Source: Maritalea porphyrae
GTDB taxonomy: Bacteria; Pseudomonadota; Alphaproteobacteria; Rhizobiales; Devosiaceae
NCBI RefSeq assembly: GCF_027213965.1
Contig: NZ_JAPWGX010000003.1
Coordinates: 186,001-250,000, forward strand
Length of the DNA: 64,000 nucleotides
Direction: 5' to 3'
Part shown: in pieces, positions 1 to 8,905 of the stretch
Layout of the letters: each line of letters starts with the position of its first letter
How positions within the stretch are numbered: position 1 is the stretch's first letter
Position numbers and translations under genes: made by a program
Notes under the pieces: generated by a model
What the model saw: only the letters and a program-made list of their open reading frames with translations
Databases searched by the model: none
Told to the model about the DNA's origin: nothing

Positions 1-57
1 CCGTTGGATGTTGGTATTTTTAAAGCACACCTGCGCGAACGTTATTTGGGCGCATAA
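1..57 (+). CDS. C-terminal end of an unidentified protein (partial)
   Basis: An open frame enters from the left edge and ends with TAA at 55-57, giving 18 residues that end RERYLGA. It stops 3 bp before the convergent stop codon of the DMT transporter, the usual spacing for tail-to-tail genes. The fragment is too short to assign to a family. That it is a real gene is inferred from the open frame and the tight convergent packing. Confidence 0.45.
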   Translation, partial: PLDVGIFKAHLRERYLGA

Positions 58-60
58 TAT

Positions 61-981
61 CTAATCTGGGCTCTGGTCGGCATATTGTTCGCGATAGAAC
101 ACATAAAGGCCAGAGCCCAGAATGATCGCGATCCCGAGCCATGTGAGAGCATCAGGGAAATCTCCGAAAACCAAATACCCAAGAATGGTTGCCGCGACGA
201 TTTCGATATATTGAAATGGCGCCAATAGGCTTGCAGGCGCGCGCTTGAAGGCTTCTGCGATGAGCACATAAGCGAGCACGCCTATTGTTGCTGATAGGGC
301 AAGCCATCCCCAATGGGGTTGCTGGGGCCAGCTGAAACTTAAATCTTCAATGCCTGACATTGTGCCTGCCAAGATCGCAATGGCAAGAAAACACGACCCA
401 AAGAGCGTTGCCCATCCTTGCACGGCAATGCCGTCCATTTTGCCCTGAAGTTGCTTGGTGATGGTGAAATAACCCGCCATACAAATAGCGGTGATGACGG
501 GCATAAGCGCGTAAACACCAAAGGTTGCATAGTTGGGGCGAATGATGATTAAGGCCCCAAGTAGGCCCACACAACAAGCGGTGATGCGTCGCCACCCGAC
601 TTTTTCGCCTAAGAAAAGGATCGAAAAAAACACCAATATTAGGGGTTCTACAAAAAAGATGGCGATGAAGGTCGCCAGGGGCAAGACGCTTAAACCCAGC
701 ATTAAGGTCAGCATGACCACACAAATGATGCCCCCCAGCAAAACGAGTGTGCGCCAATGAAGTCGGGGGAAATCTAGCTGGCGTCGAACACCGAGCAGGG
801 CCATAAACAATGCCGCCTGAATGATAAAGCGAAACAGGGCAATGGTGCCGGGCGACAGAAATGCAGTGAGGTATTTCCCGATCGAATCCATAACCGGCAG
901 CAACAAAGCCATTGAGATCATCAAGATCATGCCAAGTCGCGGATTGGCATGCTTTTGTGCAAAGGCTTTGTGATCAGGCAT
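61..981 (-). CDS. DMT-superfamily transporter with EamA domains
   Basis: Predicted inner-membrane exporter of the drug/metabolite transporter family; the substrate is unknown. The roughly 306-residue product has about ten hydrophobic segments arranged as two EamA halves, the family's usual size. The frame stays open upstream to 1038, but the first 19 residues of that longer form are polar and unlike a DMT start, so the ATG at 981 (MPDHKAF) is preferred; its ribosome site is weak, so the start is uncertain. A divergent GGDEF-EAL gene begins about 230 bp away. A second EamA transporter lies at 54040-54948. Confidence 0.85.
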   Translation of the reverse strand: MPDHKAFAQKHANPRLGMILMISMALLLPVMDSIGKYLTAFLSPGTIALFRFIIQAALFMALLGVRRQLDFPRLHWRTLVLLGGIICVVMLTLMLGLSVLPLATFIAIFFVEPLILVFFSILFLGEKVGWRRITACCVGLLGALIIIRPNYATFGVYALMPVITAICMAGYFTITKQLQGKMDGIAVQGWATLFGSCFLAIAILAGTMSGIEDLSFSWPQQPHWGWLALSATIGVLAYVLIAEAFKRAPASLLAPFQYIEIVAATILGYLVFGDFPDALTWLGIAIILGSGLYVFYREQYADQSPD

Positions 982-1209
982 AGGATTTGCGGTCTTTCGT
1001 TGGAAAGTGGACGACCGCGCCCGAAACAGATTTGGCAATCAGGGGTCTGTCCAAATGAACAATTCAAACGATACACATCGTAAAGATTGTCGGCAATGGG
1101 TTGTTGCCACAATCATTGAACGCCGAGCCGTAATGAAGGCATTTAACGCAATGTTTATTTGCTGTGCGCACTATGCTGCTGAAATCGTTTTCAAGCAGTG
1201 GGGAAGAAG

Positions 1210-3183
1210 ATGCTGACTCATCTTCGTGCATTTGCCGATCTATATAGCGTGCCGATAAACGATCGGGCGTTGGCGCAGGCGCAGGTCAAAGAAATGGCAC
1301 GCCGTATGCCGTTGGTTTACTTGATCACCTGTATCAGCGCTGCGGGTCTATCCTTCACTCACTATGACGTCGCCCCTGTTTGGCTAACACTCGCGTTGCC
1401 GCTCATATTGGTGCTGGCGTGTATTGCCCGGTTGCGCTATTGGCTGATGGACAAAGGGCGCATTTATACCCACCGGGCAGCTATTGCACGGCTTCGAGCA
1501 TCCGTTCGCTTGGGCAGTGTTTTGGGGTTCGCATTCGTTATTTGGTGTTTGAGTTTGTATCGATATGGCGATGCGGTTTTGCACACCTATATTGCTTTCT
1601 TTATTGTTGTAACAGTTGTGGGAGTTGTGTGTTGCTTGCTCTATTTGCGTGCAGCAGCGCTGGCGGTGGCCACATCGGTGTTGGTTCCGTTTTTTGGTCA
1701 CTACCTTTTAACTCAAGAAGCAGTTCACTTTGCTATGGCGGTGAATACAATCGTGGTCGTTAGCGCCGTTGTATATGTCATGTTGACTTACTATAACGAT
1801 TTCTCGCAGCTGATCTCTAGCAACGTCAAAACGGCAAAACTGAGCGACGAAAATCTTAAGCTTGCCAACCATGACAGTTTGACCGGGTTGCCGAACCGCA
1901 GGGTGTTCTTTGATGTCTTGAAGCGATGGGTTGAAGGTGAGCAAAATCATACGCCTGTTACTGTTGGTCTGCTAGATATTGACGGGTTTAAACCGATCAA
2001 TGATGTTTACGGGCATATTGTTGGTGATCAATTGTTGATGGAAATCGGGCGACGACTTTGTGATTTCACAAGTGACCGATTGACAGTTGCTCGCCTTGGC
2101 GGCGATGAGTTTGGTTTTTTGGCAACCCCTGCGCTTAGTGATGAAGATGCACATGCGCTCGGGGAGAAAATTGGTAATGCGATTGCAGATCCAATTCAGC
2201 TGGCGGCAAGCTGTGTGCGGGTTACGGCTTCCATTGGAATCATCAGTGGTGGCGGTGACTCTGCTGAAGCAAATCAGCTATTTGAGAAGGCAGATCATGC
2301 TCTCTACTTTGCTAAGCAGAACCAACGCGGTCGGATTGTTATGTTTTCTGAAGAACATGAAAATGCCATTCGGCAACGCAGCTTTGTAGAGACTGAACTG
2401 AAAAATGCAGACTTGGACAAAGAGCTTACTTTGGCATTTCAACCAATTTATGATCAAGAGACTGGCCGTATATCCGCAGTAGAGGCTTTGGCCAGGTGGT
2501 CAAGAGATGGTGTGCAATTTACGCCTGATGTGTTTATCTGCCAGGCCGAGCGTTGCGGCATTATGGGCAAACTGACGTCAGTATTACTCCGAAAAGCGCT
2601 TCGAGCTGCCCGCGCATGGCCAAGTGATGTCGGTTTGTCCTTCAACTTGAGCGCTGCGGATATCGGTTCGCACCAAACAATGGCTCACATTACGGACCTA
2701 GTTTTGCGGTCACGATTCCCAGCAGAACGCATTACATTTGAGATAACAGAAACCTCCATTGTACAGGACTTTGGGCGCGCTGAAGCGGCGCTTTCGAAGT
2801 TGAAAGAGCTCGGCAGTAATATCGCCATGGACGACTTTGGAACTGGTTTTTCAAGCTTGAGCTATTTACAGCGACTCCCTTTTGATCGCGTGAAACTTGA
2901 CCGAAGCTTTGTCTCAGAAATTGAGAACGACGACAAAACTCGTCGCATCGTGCGCTCGATTGTTCGGCTGGCACATGAGCTGGACATATCTGTTGTTGCT
3001 GAGGGAATTGAGACTGAGGGGCAGCGTCGGCTATTGTTGGATATGGACTGCCAGCTGCTGCAAGGTTTTCTGTTGTCACGTCCAATAACCGGTGCGGATT
3101 TGTTGAAGCACTTTCGAGGGTCTACATTGGATGCTGCTCTTGCGCTGGATGCGCCGAAAAGTGCAACGACTATAAATACTTGA
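1210..3183 (+). CDS. Membrane-anchored GGDEF-EAL cyclic-di-GMP enzyme
   Basis: Likely a bifunctional diguanylate cyclase/phosphodiesterase at the inner membrane. The N-terminal ~200 residues contain about six hydrophobic segments acting as an unclassified membrane sensor. The GGDEF domain follows with an intact GGDEF signature near residue 297; no RxxD inhibitory site is visible five residues before it. The EAL domain keeps VEALARW, the DDFGTGFSSLSYL loop, KLDRSF and VVAEGIET, so phosphodiesterase activity is plausible. A GTG at 1198 lies in frame, but the ATG at 1210 has GGGGAAG just upstream and is preferred. Which activity dominates cannot be read from the sequence. Confidence 0.9.
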   Translation: MLTHLRAFADLYSVPINDRALAQAQVKEMARRMPLVYLITCISAAGLSFTHYDVAPVWLTLALPLILVLACIARLRYWLMDKGRIYTHRAAIARLRASVRLGSVLGFAFVIWCLSLYRYGDAVLHTYIAFFIVVTVVGVVCCLLYLRAAALAVATSVLVPFFGHYLLTQEAVHFAMAVNTIVVVSAVVYVMLTYYNDFSQLISSNVKTAKLSDENLKLANHDSLTGLPNRRVFFDVLKRWVEGEQNHTPVTVGLLDIDGFKPINDVYGHIVGDQLLMEIGRRLCDFTSDRLTVARLGGDEFGFLATPALSDEDAHALGEKIGNAIADPIQLAASCVRVTASIGIISGGGDSAEANQLFEKADHALYFAKQNQRGRIVMFSEEHENAIRQRSFVETELKNADLDKELTLAFQPIYDQETGRISAVEALARWSRDGVQFTPDVFICQAERCGIMGKLTSVLLRKALRAARAWPSDVGLSFNLSAADIGSHQTMAHITDLVLRSRFPAERITFEITETSIVQDFGRAEAALSKLKELGSNIAMDDFGTGFSSLSYLQRLPFDRVKLDRSFVSEIENDDKTRRIVRSIVRLAHELDISVVAEGIETEGQRRLLLDMDCQLLQGFLLSRPITGADLLKHFRGSTLDAALALDAPKSATTINT

Positions 3184-3416
3184 TATGGCGGCGCGACAAT
3201 TAATGTTGGCGCCCCACACTTAAAGCTTGCGTTTTCTTGTCAATGAGTTATAGAGCTTCTTACGTTTTCAGCCGTCTTTGGCTAACTTGATGCCCGGCTT
3301 GCCGGTTAGAATGGTTTTCCCCTTATAATGGCGAACGTTACCCCTTTGTGCATGTTGCATGAGGGACAATTAGTTTGGCGTGTGTTGCGTCAAACATCAC
3401 TACAATAGGTATTACC

Positions 3417-3626
3417 ATGGCTAACGGTACAGTTAAGTTCTTCAATTCAACTAAAGGCTTCGGCTTTATTTCACCTGACGATGGCGGCAAAGATGCATTC
3501 GTGCACATTTCAGCTGTAGAGCGTTCAGGTCTTTCAGGTCTCGCAGACGGTCAAAAAGTTTCTTACGATCTTGAAGCTGGTCGCGACGGTCGTGAATCTG
3601 CTACAAATCTTGAGCTTTTGGACTAA
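3417..3626 (+). CDS. cspA: Cold-shock protein, CspA family
   Basis: Small single-stranded nucleic-acid-binding beta-barrel, an RNA chaperone in the cytoplasm. The 69-residue product begins MANGTVKFF and has both RNA-binding motifs, KGFGFI and the AFVHIS segment, at normal spacing. The open frame extends upstream to 3375, but homology places the start at 3417. The gap of about 230 bp upstream is compatible with the long structured 5' leader known for cold-shock mRNAs, though none was folded here. A strong intrinsic terminator follows 25 bp after the stop, so the gene is probably monocistronic. Confidence 0.95.
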   Translation: MANGTVKFFNSTKGFGFISPDDGGKDAFVHISAVERSGLSGLADGQKVSYDLEAGRDGRESATNLELLD

Positions 3627-3651
3627 GTCCAACTCGCTTTTGAGTTTGAAA

Positions 3652-3677
3652 GGCCACCCATTTGGGTGGCCTTTTTT
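3652..3677 (+). terminator. Rho-independent terminator of cspA
   Basis: A perfect 8-bp GC-rich stem, GGCCACCC and GGGTGGCC, encloses a 4-nt loop and is followed by six T residues. It lies between the convergent cspA and VWA genes. The minus-strand side has only three T residues, so it serves mainly the plus strand. Confidence 0.92.
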
Positions 3678-3686
3678 GTTTGTGGT

Positions 3687-5879
3687 TTATTCAACGCTCA
3701 ACGGCGTTGTTGCCAATGTTTTACCAGTGTCTTTGACCTTGTACCGCACTTCATAGCTGCCGGGAGCATAAATGAACAATGGGCTGCCTTGAACAGTGCC
3801 CGCACTTGTAATCGGGGCGGCATTGTCTGGCGAACCAGTTGCGACGATTTCAATTGTATCGCCTTTTGCGGCAGGACCAGTCCAGCTCACCTCAATCGCG
3901 TCGCCCGCCTTGGCATTGCTCGGGGCGGAAACGCTGGCGCTGGCCGGTTTTAGTGTGATAGGCAGCGCGGCGAGCGTACGATCTGAAGATCCGATCACAT
4001 ACCGAATCTCAAATGCTCCGAGAGCCTTTGGCAGGTCTATTTCGGCTGGTGAGCCGTTCCTAGTGTAGGCGTAATCATTATAACTGCCTTCGTCGCTGCC
4101 GATTTCAACCACTGTGATGTAGTCACTTGGTGTATTTGGTCCCGTCCAATCGATGCGCAATTTGCCACCCGGAATGGGCGTGCCATCAAAGCTCAGGGTT
4201 GCTGTGACCTCTGTTAGAGTGATGGGGCGACTGACCAATGTGCGTTTGCTTGAAGCAATCACATATCGCAGTTCGTACACTCCAACTGCGTCTGGCGCGG
4301 CGATTTTGGCCGGTGAGCCGTGTTGGGTATAGGCATAGCTTTTGTAGCTGCCTTCAGCGGCACCTTTTTCTACGATGGTTATATAGTCGCCTTTGTTGCT
4401 TGGGCCGGTCCAATGCACTTCAAATTCGGAACCCGCTGGCACGCTTTCGGGTGATTCCAACGTGCCGGAAATGGCGGTGACTTCCACTATTGTTGAAGCG
4501 AGAGTGCGCTTGCTTTTGCCGATGACATACCGCACCTCATATTCGCCCAATCCATCCGGGGCTTGAATGACAGCAGGATTGGCATTTTTGGTGTAAGCAT
4601 AGTCTTTGTAGGTGCCTTGCTCTGCACCTACTTCAACAATGGTGATGTAATCGGACCCATAGGCGGGGCCTGTAAAGGCGACTTCGAATTCGCTTCCTGC
4701 CCCAACTTGTGAGGGCGCGGAAACAGAGCCAGTTATGGCCACAACTTCTATGTCGGCCCGGCCCAAAGTCTTGCGGGTTTCACCATGCACGTAGCGCACC
4801 TCGTAAGCCCCCAAACCATCGGGTGCATCGATTTGGGCAGGATTGCCGTTTTTGGTGTAGGCGTAATCGTTGTATGTGCCTTCATCGCTACCTTTTTCAA
4901 CAATGGTGACATAGTCACTTTGGTGATCCGGTCCTTCCCAATTCACTTCAAATTCAGCACCGGCGCTAACCTGTTCAGGGGCGGTTACTGTAGCCTCAAG
5001 TCTATGCACTTCAAGTGTGATTTCAAAGCTTTGTTTTGCGACGTCCGCCAATATGTCAATTGCGCCACCGCCGGAAGCTGCGGTGCCAGAAACGCTAACA
5101 TTGTAAGTGCCCGCATCTAGACGTCCGTGGGCGTCGCCAAACCCATAGTCGGTCAGAACTTCGTTGCCGTCTTTGTCCAGAATGCTCCAATTCAGCGTAA
5201 TGTCTGTAACTTTTGTGTTGTTTTGATCAACAGGGATCAAAGTGATCGCTGGAACAATGGCGACCACAGTTTCCTTCAATGCTTCAGCAAGGGCATCGCC
5301 ATTATCTGCTGAAATATATTGACCGCCAGTGTTTTCAGCCAGGCAGGCAACTTGGGCGCCTTCTTCTTTTGAAAGACCAAAGCCAACCACATGCGCGGTG
5401 AAATTTGCGCCTTGGGATTCAAGCAATTTGCCTAGTTCGCACACGTTTGCTTTGCAGGTTTCTAGACCATCGGTAATCAAGACCACAGTAGCGGTGTCTT
5501 CGGTGTATCTTAGTTCTTCTGCTGCGCGTTTTACCGCGTCGGTGAGGGGGGTCTTGCCCAAAAACTTCATCTTGTCCGCTTTGTCAGCGATTAGTGAAGC
5601 CGTGCCAGTGGCAGGCGGAACCATCAACTCTATGTCGGTGCAATCGCCTTTTTTACGATGCCCATAGGCCATTAGCCCCAGCTCTGTCGTTTCGGGTACG
5701 GTTTTCAAAACGTCGCGCAACGTGTCGCGGGCGATTTGCAGCTTGGGCACGCCATCAATTTGGCCCCACATAGAACCAGATCCATCCAGAACAATCATGG
5801 TGCGCTCTTGCGCGCTCGCTGCGCCGAATGAACTTGCAAGTGCAATGCAAGCGCCAAGAAACATAGTCTTAAAATGCAT
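3687..5879 (-). CDS. Secreted VWA-domain protein with five tandem C-terminal repeats
   Basis: Predicted exported protein of 730 residues. A signal peptide (residues 1-23, ending ASA) precedes a von Willebrand factor A domain at about 27-205 with an intact MIDAS metal site, DGSGS at 32-36, and the TDG motif at 136-138. A linker domain follows, then five repeats of 86-88 residues at roughly 296-381, 382-469, 470-557, 558-644 and 645-730. Most share the pattern AG.EFEV.WTGP, (S/G)DYITIVE.G, Y.DYAYT, APDGLG.YE(V/I)RYV and RTL; the fifth is the most diverged. They look like an all-beta Ig-like module. GGGAGGAAG lies 5 nt before the ATG. Function is unknown; adhesion or envelope-stress roles are guesses. 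Confidence 0.85.
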   Translation of the reverse strand: MHFKTMFLGACIALASSFGAASAQERTMIVLDGSGSMWGQIDGVPKLQIARDTLRDVLKTVPETTELGLMAYGHRKKGDCTDIELMVPPATGTASLIADKADKMKFLGKTPLTDAVKRAAEELRYTEDTATVVLITDGLETCKANVCELGKLLESQGANFTAHVVGFGLSKEEGAQVACLAENTGGQYISADNGDALAEALKETVVAIVPAITLIPVDQNNTKVTDITLNWSILDKDGNEVLTDYGFGDAHGRLDAGTYNVSVSGTAASGGGAIDILADVAKQSFEITLEVHRLEATVTAPEQVSAGAEFEVNWEGPDHQSDYVTIVEKGSDEGTYNDYAYTKNGNPAQIDAPDGLGAYEVRYVHGETRKTLGRADIEVVAITGSVSAPSQVGAGSEFEVAFTGPAYGSDYITIVEVGAEQGTYKDYAYTKNANPAVIQAPDGLGEYEVRYVIGKSKRTLASTIVEVTAISGTLESPESVPAGSEFEVHWTGPSNKGDYITIVEKGAAEGSYKSYAYTQHGSPAKIAAPDAVGVYELRYVIASSKRTLVSRPITLTEVTATLSFDGTPIPGGKLRIDWTGPNTPSDYITVVEIGSDEGSYNDYAYTRNGSPAEIDLPKALGAFEIRYVIGSSDRTLAALPITLKPASASVSAPSNAKAGDAIEVSWTGPAAKGDTIEIVATGSPDNAAPITSAGTVQGSPLFIYAPGSYEVRYKVKDTGKTLATTPLSVE

Positions 5880-6109
5880 GGTCTTCCTCCCAAGAATCCG
5901 TGCAAATGACTTTTCTTATTGTGCGCTATGTTCAGCGATTTAGTTTTCTTTTTGGAAAAATCATTTTCACAAATAGTATTATTGAGCACCACTATTGGCC
6001 ATTAAATGACATTTATCAAGATGATTAATTGGCGCAGTTGGGCCCAAATAGAATAGCATTTCAGTGTTCCGATTGTGCGGCAATCTGACTAGCTTAGTCT
6101 GTGCAAAAA

Positions 6110-6150
6110 TTGCTAGTGTGAAGGTCGAAAACCACTAGCAAGGACTGACC
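6110..6150 (+). promoter_or_regulatory. Hairpin with possible pseudoknot in the metY leader
   Basis: TTGCTAGTG (6110-6118) pairs perfectly with CACTAGCAA (6133-6141) around a 14-nt loop. Loop bases GGTC (6123-6126) can pair with GACC (6147-6150), which lies just before the ATG at 6152; the AAGGA ribosome site sits between the two helices. This H-type layout resembles small SAM-responsive riboswitches of alphaproteobacterial methionine genes, but the loop does not match the SAM-II or SAM/SAH consensus as I know them. It could instead be a protein operator. Confidence 0.45.
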
Positions 6151-6151
6151 G

Positions 6152-7420
6152 ATGAAACTTGAATCACTCGCCCTTCACCATGGCTATACATCTGAAGCCA
6201 CCACGAAGGCTGCGGCCGTGCCGATTTATCAAACAACATCTTATACTTTTGATGACACGCAGCATGGCGCTGATCTGTTTGACCTTAAAGTTGCGGGCAA
6301 TATTTATACCCGCATTATGAACCCAACCACCGCTGTCTTGGAGCAACGGGTTGCGGAAATGGAAGGTGGCATTGCGGGCCTTGCCCTTGCATCAGGCATG
6401 TCAGCAATCACCTATGCCATTCAAACCATTGCAGAAGCTGGCGACAACATCATTTCTGTGGCGCAGCTTTATGGCGGAACATACAACCTGTTTGAACATA
6501 CATTGCCGCGCCAGGGCATTGATGTGCGCATGGTTGATGCCAGCTTTGAAGGTATTGAAAAACTGTTTGACGCAAACACCAAAGCCGTGTTCTGCGAAAG
6601 TATTGGTAACCCGGCAGGCAATGTTGTTGATATTGAAAAACTGGCTGAAATCGCTCATGCCCATGGGGTTCCGGTGATTGTTGACAACACTGTTGCCACA
6701 CCATTTTTGTGCCGTCCGTTTGAACATGGTGCAGACATTGTTGTGCATTCCCTCACCAAATATATCGGCGGACACGGCACTTCAATTGGCGGTATTATTG
6801 TTGATAGTGGCAAGTTTGATTGGGTCGCGAACAAAGAACGTTTCCCCTTGTTGAACGAGCCTGATCCATCATATCACGGCGTTGTTTACACCGAAGCATT
6901 GGGCGAAGCGGCCTTTATTGGCCGGGCACGGGTTGTGCCCTTGCGCAACACCGGCGCTGCGATTTCCCCGATGAATGCTTTCTTGATTTTGCAGGGTCTT
7001 GAGACACTTGGCCTTCGCATGGAGCGCCACTGCGAAAACGCTCAAAAAGTCGCTGAATATCTCGTCGCGCACGACAAGATCGCATGGGTCAATTATGCGG
7101 GTCTAAAATCGTCTCCGTATCATGATCTTGCGGCCAAAATCTCCGGCGGCAAAGCCTCAGGCATTTTGAGTTTTGGCATCAAGGGTGACCGCGAAAACGG
7201 CGGTAAGTTCATCGACGGTTTGAACATGATCTTGCGTTTGGTGAATATTGGCGATGCAAAATCTCTGGCGTGTCACCCAGCCTCCACAACCCACCGTCAG
7301 CTTAGCGCAGACGAGTTGAAAGCGGCGGGGGTGTCGGAAGATCTTGTGCGGATTTCCGTTGGCATTGAACATGTTGACGATATTATTGCCGATATTGAGC
7401 AGGCATTGGCTGCTGTTTAG
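6152..7420 (+). CDS. metY: O-acetylhomoserine sulfhydrylase (aminocarboxypropyltransferase)
   Basis: PLP enzyme that joins sulfide to O-acetylhomoserine to make homocysteine in the cytoplasm. The 422-residue length is typical of the Cys/Met-metabolism PLP family, and the motif SLTKYIGGHG carries the PLP lysine at K203. Residues after about 300 include the GLETLGLRMERH and SLACHPASTTH segments of the OAH-sulfhydrylase branch. AAGGA lies before the ATG. It connects the sulfide-producing cys operon at 40.5-46.6 kb with metA at 59.5 kb. A structured leader overlaps its ribosome site. The close relative MetZ is a less likely alternative. Confidence 0.92.
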   Translation: MKLESLALHHGYTSEATTKAAAVPIYQTTSYTFDDTQHGADLFDLKVAGNIYTRIMNPTTAVLEQRVAEMEGGIAGLALASGMSAITYAIQTIAEAGDNIISVAQLYGGTYNLFEHTLPRQGIDVRMVDASFEGIEKLFDANTKAVFCESIGNPAGNVVDIEKLAEIAHAHGVPVIVDNTVATPFLCRPFEHGADIVVHSLTKYIGGHGTSIGGIIVDSGKFDWVANKERFPLLNEPDPSYHGVVYTEALGEAAFIGRARVVPLRNTGAAISPMNAFLILQGLETLGLRMERHCENAQKVAEYLVAHDKIAWVNYAGLKSSPYHDLAAKISGGKASGILSFGIKGDRENGGKFIDGLNMILRLVNIGDAKSLACHPASTTHRQLSADELKAAGVSEDLVRISVGIEHVDDIIADIEQALAAV

Positions 7421-7435
7421 AATTTAGCTGACTAT

Positions 7436-7468
7436 GGGCCGTGCGGCGACGTGCGGCCCGTGTTTTTT
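7436..7468 (+). terminator. Putative terminator of metY
   Basis: GGGCCG and CGGCCC form a 6-bp stem around a 12-nt GC-rich loop, followed by TG and six T residues, 16 bp after the metY stop. Confidence 0.7.
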
Positions 7469-7645
7469 GATGATATTTTGGGATGTTTTTGGGTTTTTCA
7501 ATTAGTCTGTGTGTGCCGAAGTGCTGAACTGGCATGTCCCATTCTTGGAACAATAGGTGAAGGCTGGGGCAATGAATTAAGTAAACTGTCACCGCAATTT
7601 CGTAATTCTAGCTGTTGAAAACTCATTTAGTAGGTCTGCACTGAT

Positions 7646-8110
7646 ATGTTCGAATGGTCACAATTCGAGAGAAACATTTTTGAATCTTTAGCAACTCCAG
7701 GAACAGGGATAAACAAGGATGTCGTGCAGGAAAACGGTCTTACATCTGCGCGTTTTTCCGACCAGGAGTCTCATTGGTGGACTGGTTCAAAATGGTTGGC
7801 GTACTTTGCTTCCCTGCCTTACCAGCGGCTAGTTCATGTTTCTTATTTTCCCGCGGGTGCTCGATATTTGGCTGATGGAAGGGAAGGAACTGAAAATGTA
7901 TTGGTGACTACAAATGACGAACAAAGTCTTCAATATCTAGTAGATCACCATTTTAGACAGACGTGGGGCGGGTTTGAGTTGCTTGCGACAGTCAACTTGA
8001 CAACAATTGCATACCTAGATGCCGCACTTGAGGAAGTTGAGATCGCCTCAGACCTGGCTTCAATTCAACAGCTAGTTACTGACAACAATAGCATCTATTT
8101 ATCTCAATAG
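7646..8110 (+). CDS. Hypothetical protein, 154 residues
   Basis: Not recognised. The product is acidic, soluble and rich in Trp and Phe near the N-terminus (a SHWWTGSKW segment), with no signal peptide or membrane segment. Codon use is more AT-rich than in flanking metabolic genes. The ATG follows only a weak AGGTC-like ribosome site. It sits with another unknown gene, a small membrane protein at 8145, between metY and an ABM monooxygenase. The two may form an accessory pair, but nothing in the sequence gives a role. Confidence 0.6.
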   Translation: MFEWSQFERNIFESLATPGTGINKDVVQENGLTSARFSDQESHWWTGSKWLAYFASLPYQRLVHVSYFPAGARYLADGREGTENVLVTTNDEQSLQYLVDHHFRQTWGGFELLATVNLTTIAYLDAALEEVEIASDLASIQQLVTDNNSIYLSQ

Positions 8111-8144
8111 GGTGATGTCTGCATCCAGTTGAATGGCAGACTAG

Positions 8145-8468
8145 ATGCGCAATTTTGTCGTAACAAGGGAGATTGTTTCGGTGACCATCAGGATCTTTGC
8201 GCTCGTAGGCTTGATACCGTGTATTGTATTTTTGAACATGTTAAATTTGGGCGTCAAACCTTATCAGCACTACCCAATGGAAAATCGGCTTTTCTTCTGG
8301 CCTGCTAGCATGCTTTACATTGGCGGCAGAGATGACGTCTGGCTAATTCATCACTTTTTTGCCGTAGCAGTAAACTCGTTGATCTATGCGGGAATTGGGA
8401 CTTTGTTTTGGTATGGGACGAAACGACATTTCTTTTTGGCCGCACCATTTATTGTTGTTGTGGCATGA
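8145..8468 (+). CDS. Small membrane protein of unknown function
   Basis: A 107-residue product with hydrophobic segments at about 12-33, 46-60 and 72-105, suggesting two or three membrane spans. It starts 34 bp after the stop of the hypothetical gene at 7646 and may be co-transcribed with it. No clear ribosome site precedes the ATG, so an upstream or alternative start is possible. No family was recognised. Confidence 0.5.
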   Translation: MRNFVVTREIVSVTIRIFALVGLIPCIVFLNMLNLGVKPYQHYPMENRLFFWPASMLYIGGRDDVWLIHHFFAVAVNSLIYAGIGTLFWYGTKRHFFLAAPFIVVVA

Positions 8469-8616
8469 GCATATCTTGTATTCATGATTTAAGCTACGAA
8501 ACACCATTCCTTGCACGTAACCATCGACACAAAAACATTGGCGAAATCTACAACACCTAATAGTGTGTCTTCGCACCGCATTGCCCAAACCATCATACAC
8601 ACGAGATCAAACCCAC

Positions 8617-8901
8617 ATGTCACAAATGGTATATCTAAACGGCCACATTGATGTGCCGAAGGACCGAATAGCTAAAGTTGAAGCGGCGTTGCCGTTGCAT
8701 ATTGAGCTTTCGCGTGGCGAGCCGGGGTGTGTTTCGTTTGAGGTGGTGCCATCCACGCAAATTGAGGGGCGGTTTAAGGTGGCGGAGCTGTTTGTTGATC
8801 AGGCAGCCTTTGAGGCACATCAGAAACGAACCAAAGCGTCGGCATGGTTTAAGGTGACTGAGGGGATTCCCCGCGAATATGAAATACGGGTCGGTGAGTA
8901 A
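8617..8901 (+). CDS. Antibiotic-biosynthesis-monooxygenase (ABM) family protein, YgiN-like
   Basis: Small ferredoxin-like-fold protein (94 residues) of the ABM/quinol monooxygenase type. Family hallmarks are the N-terminal strand with a conserved His-type position, EPGCVSFEVVPS in the middle, the F.VAE.F.DQAAFEAHQ segment and a W.KVTEGI region near the C-terminus. The open frame begins at 8563, but the family start fits the ATG at 8617; an ATG at 8626 is also possible. Such proteins oxidise quinols or are poorly characterised, so the substrate is unknown. The gene ends 4 bp before the convergent flavodoxin gene. Confidence 0.82.
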   Translation: MSQMVYLNGHIDVPKDRIAKVEAALPLHIELSRGEPGCVSFEVVPSTQIEGRFKVAELFVDQAAFEAHQKRTKASAWFKVTEGIPREYEIRVGE

Positions 8902-8905
8902 CTGA

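Noticed and set aside
6090-6150. SAM-II riboswitch before metY
   Set aside because: The loop and the GCTAAA-type conserved segment of SAM-II are absent; only a generic hairpin/pseudoknot call is made.
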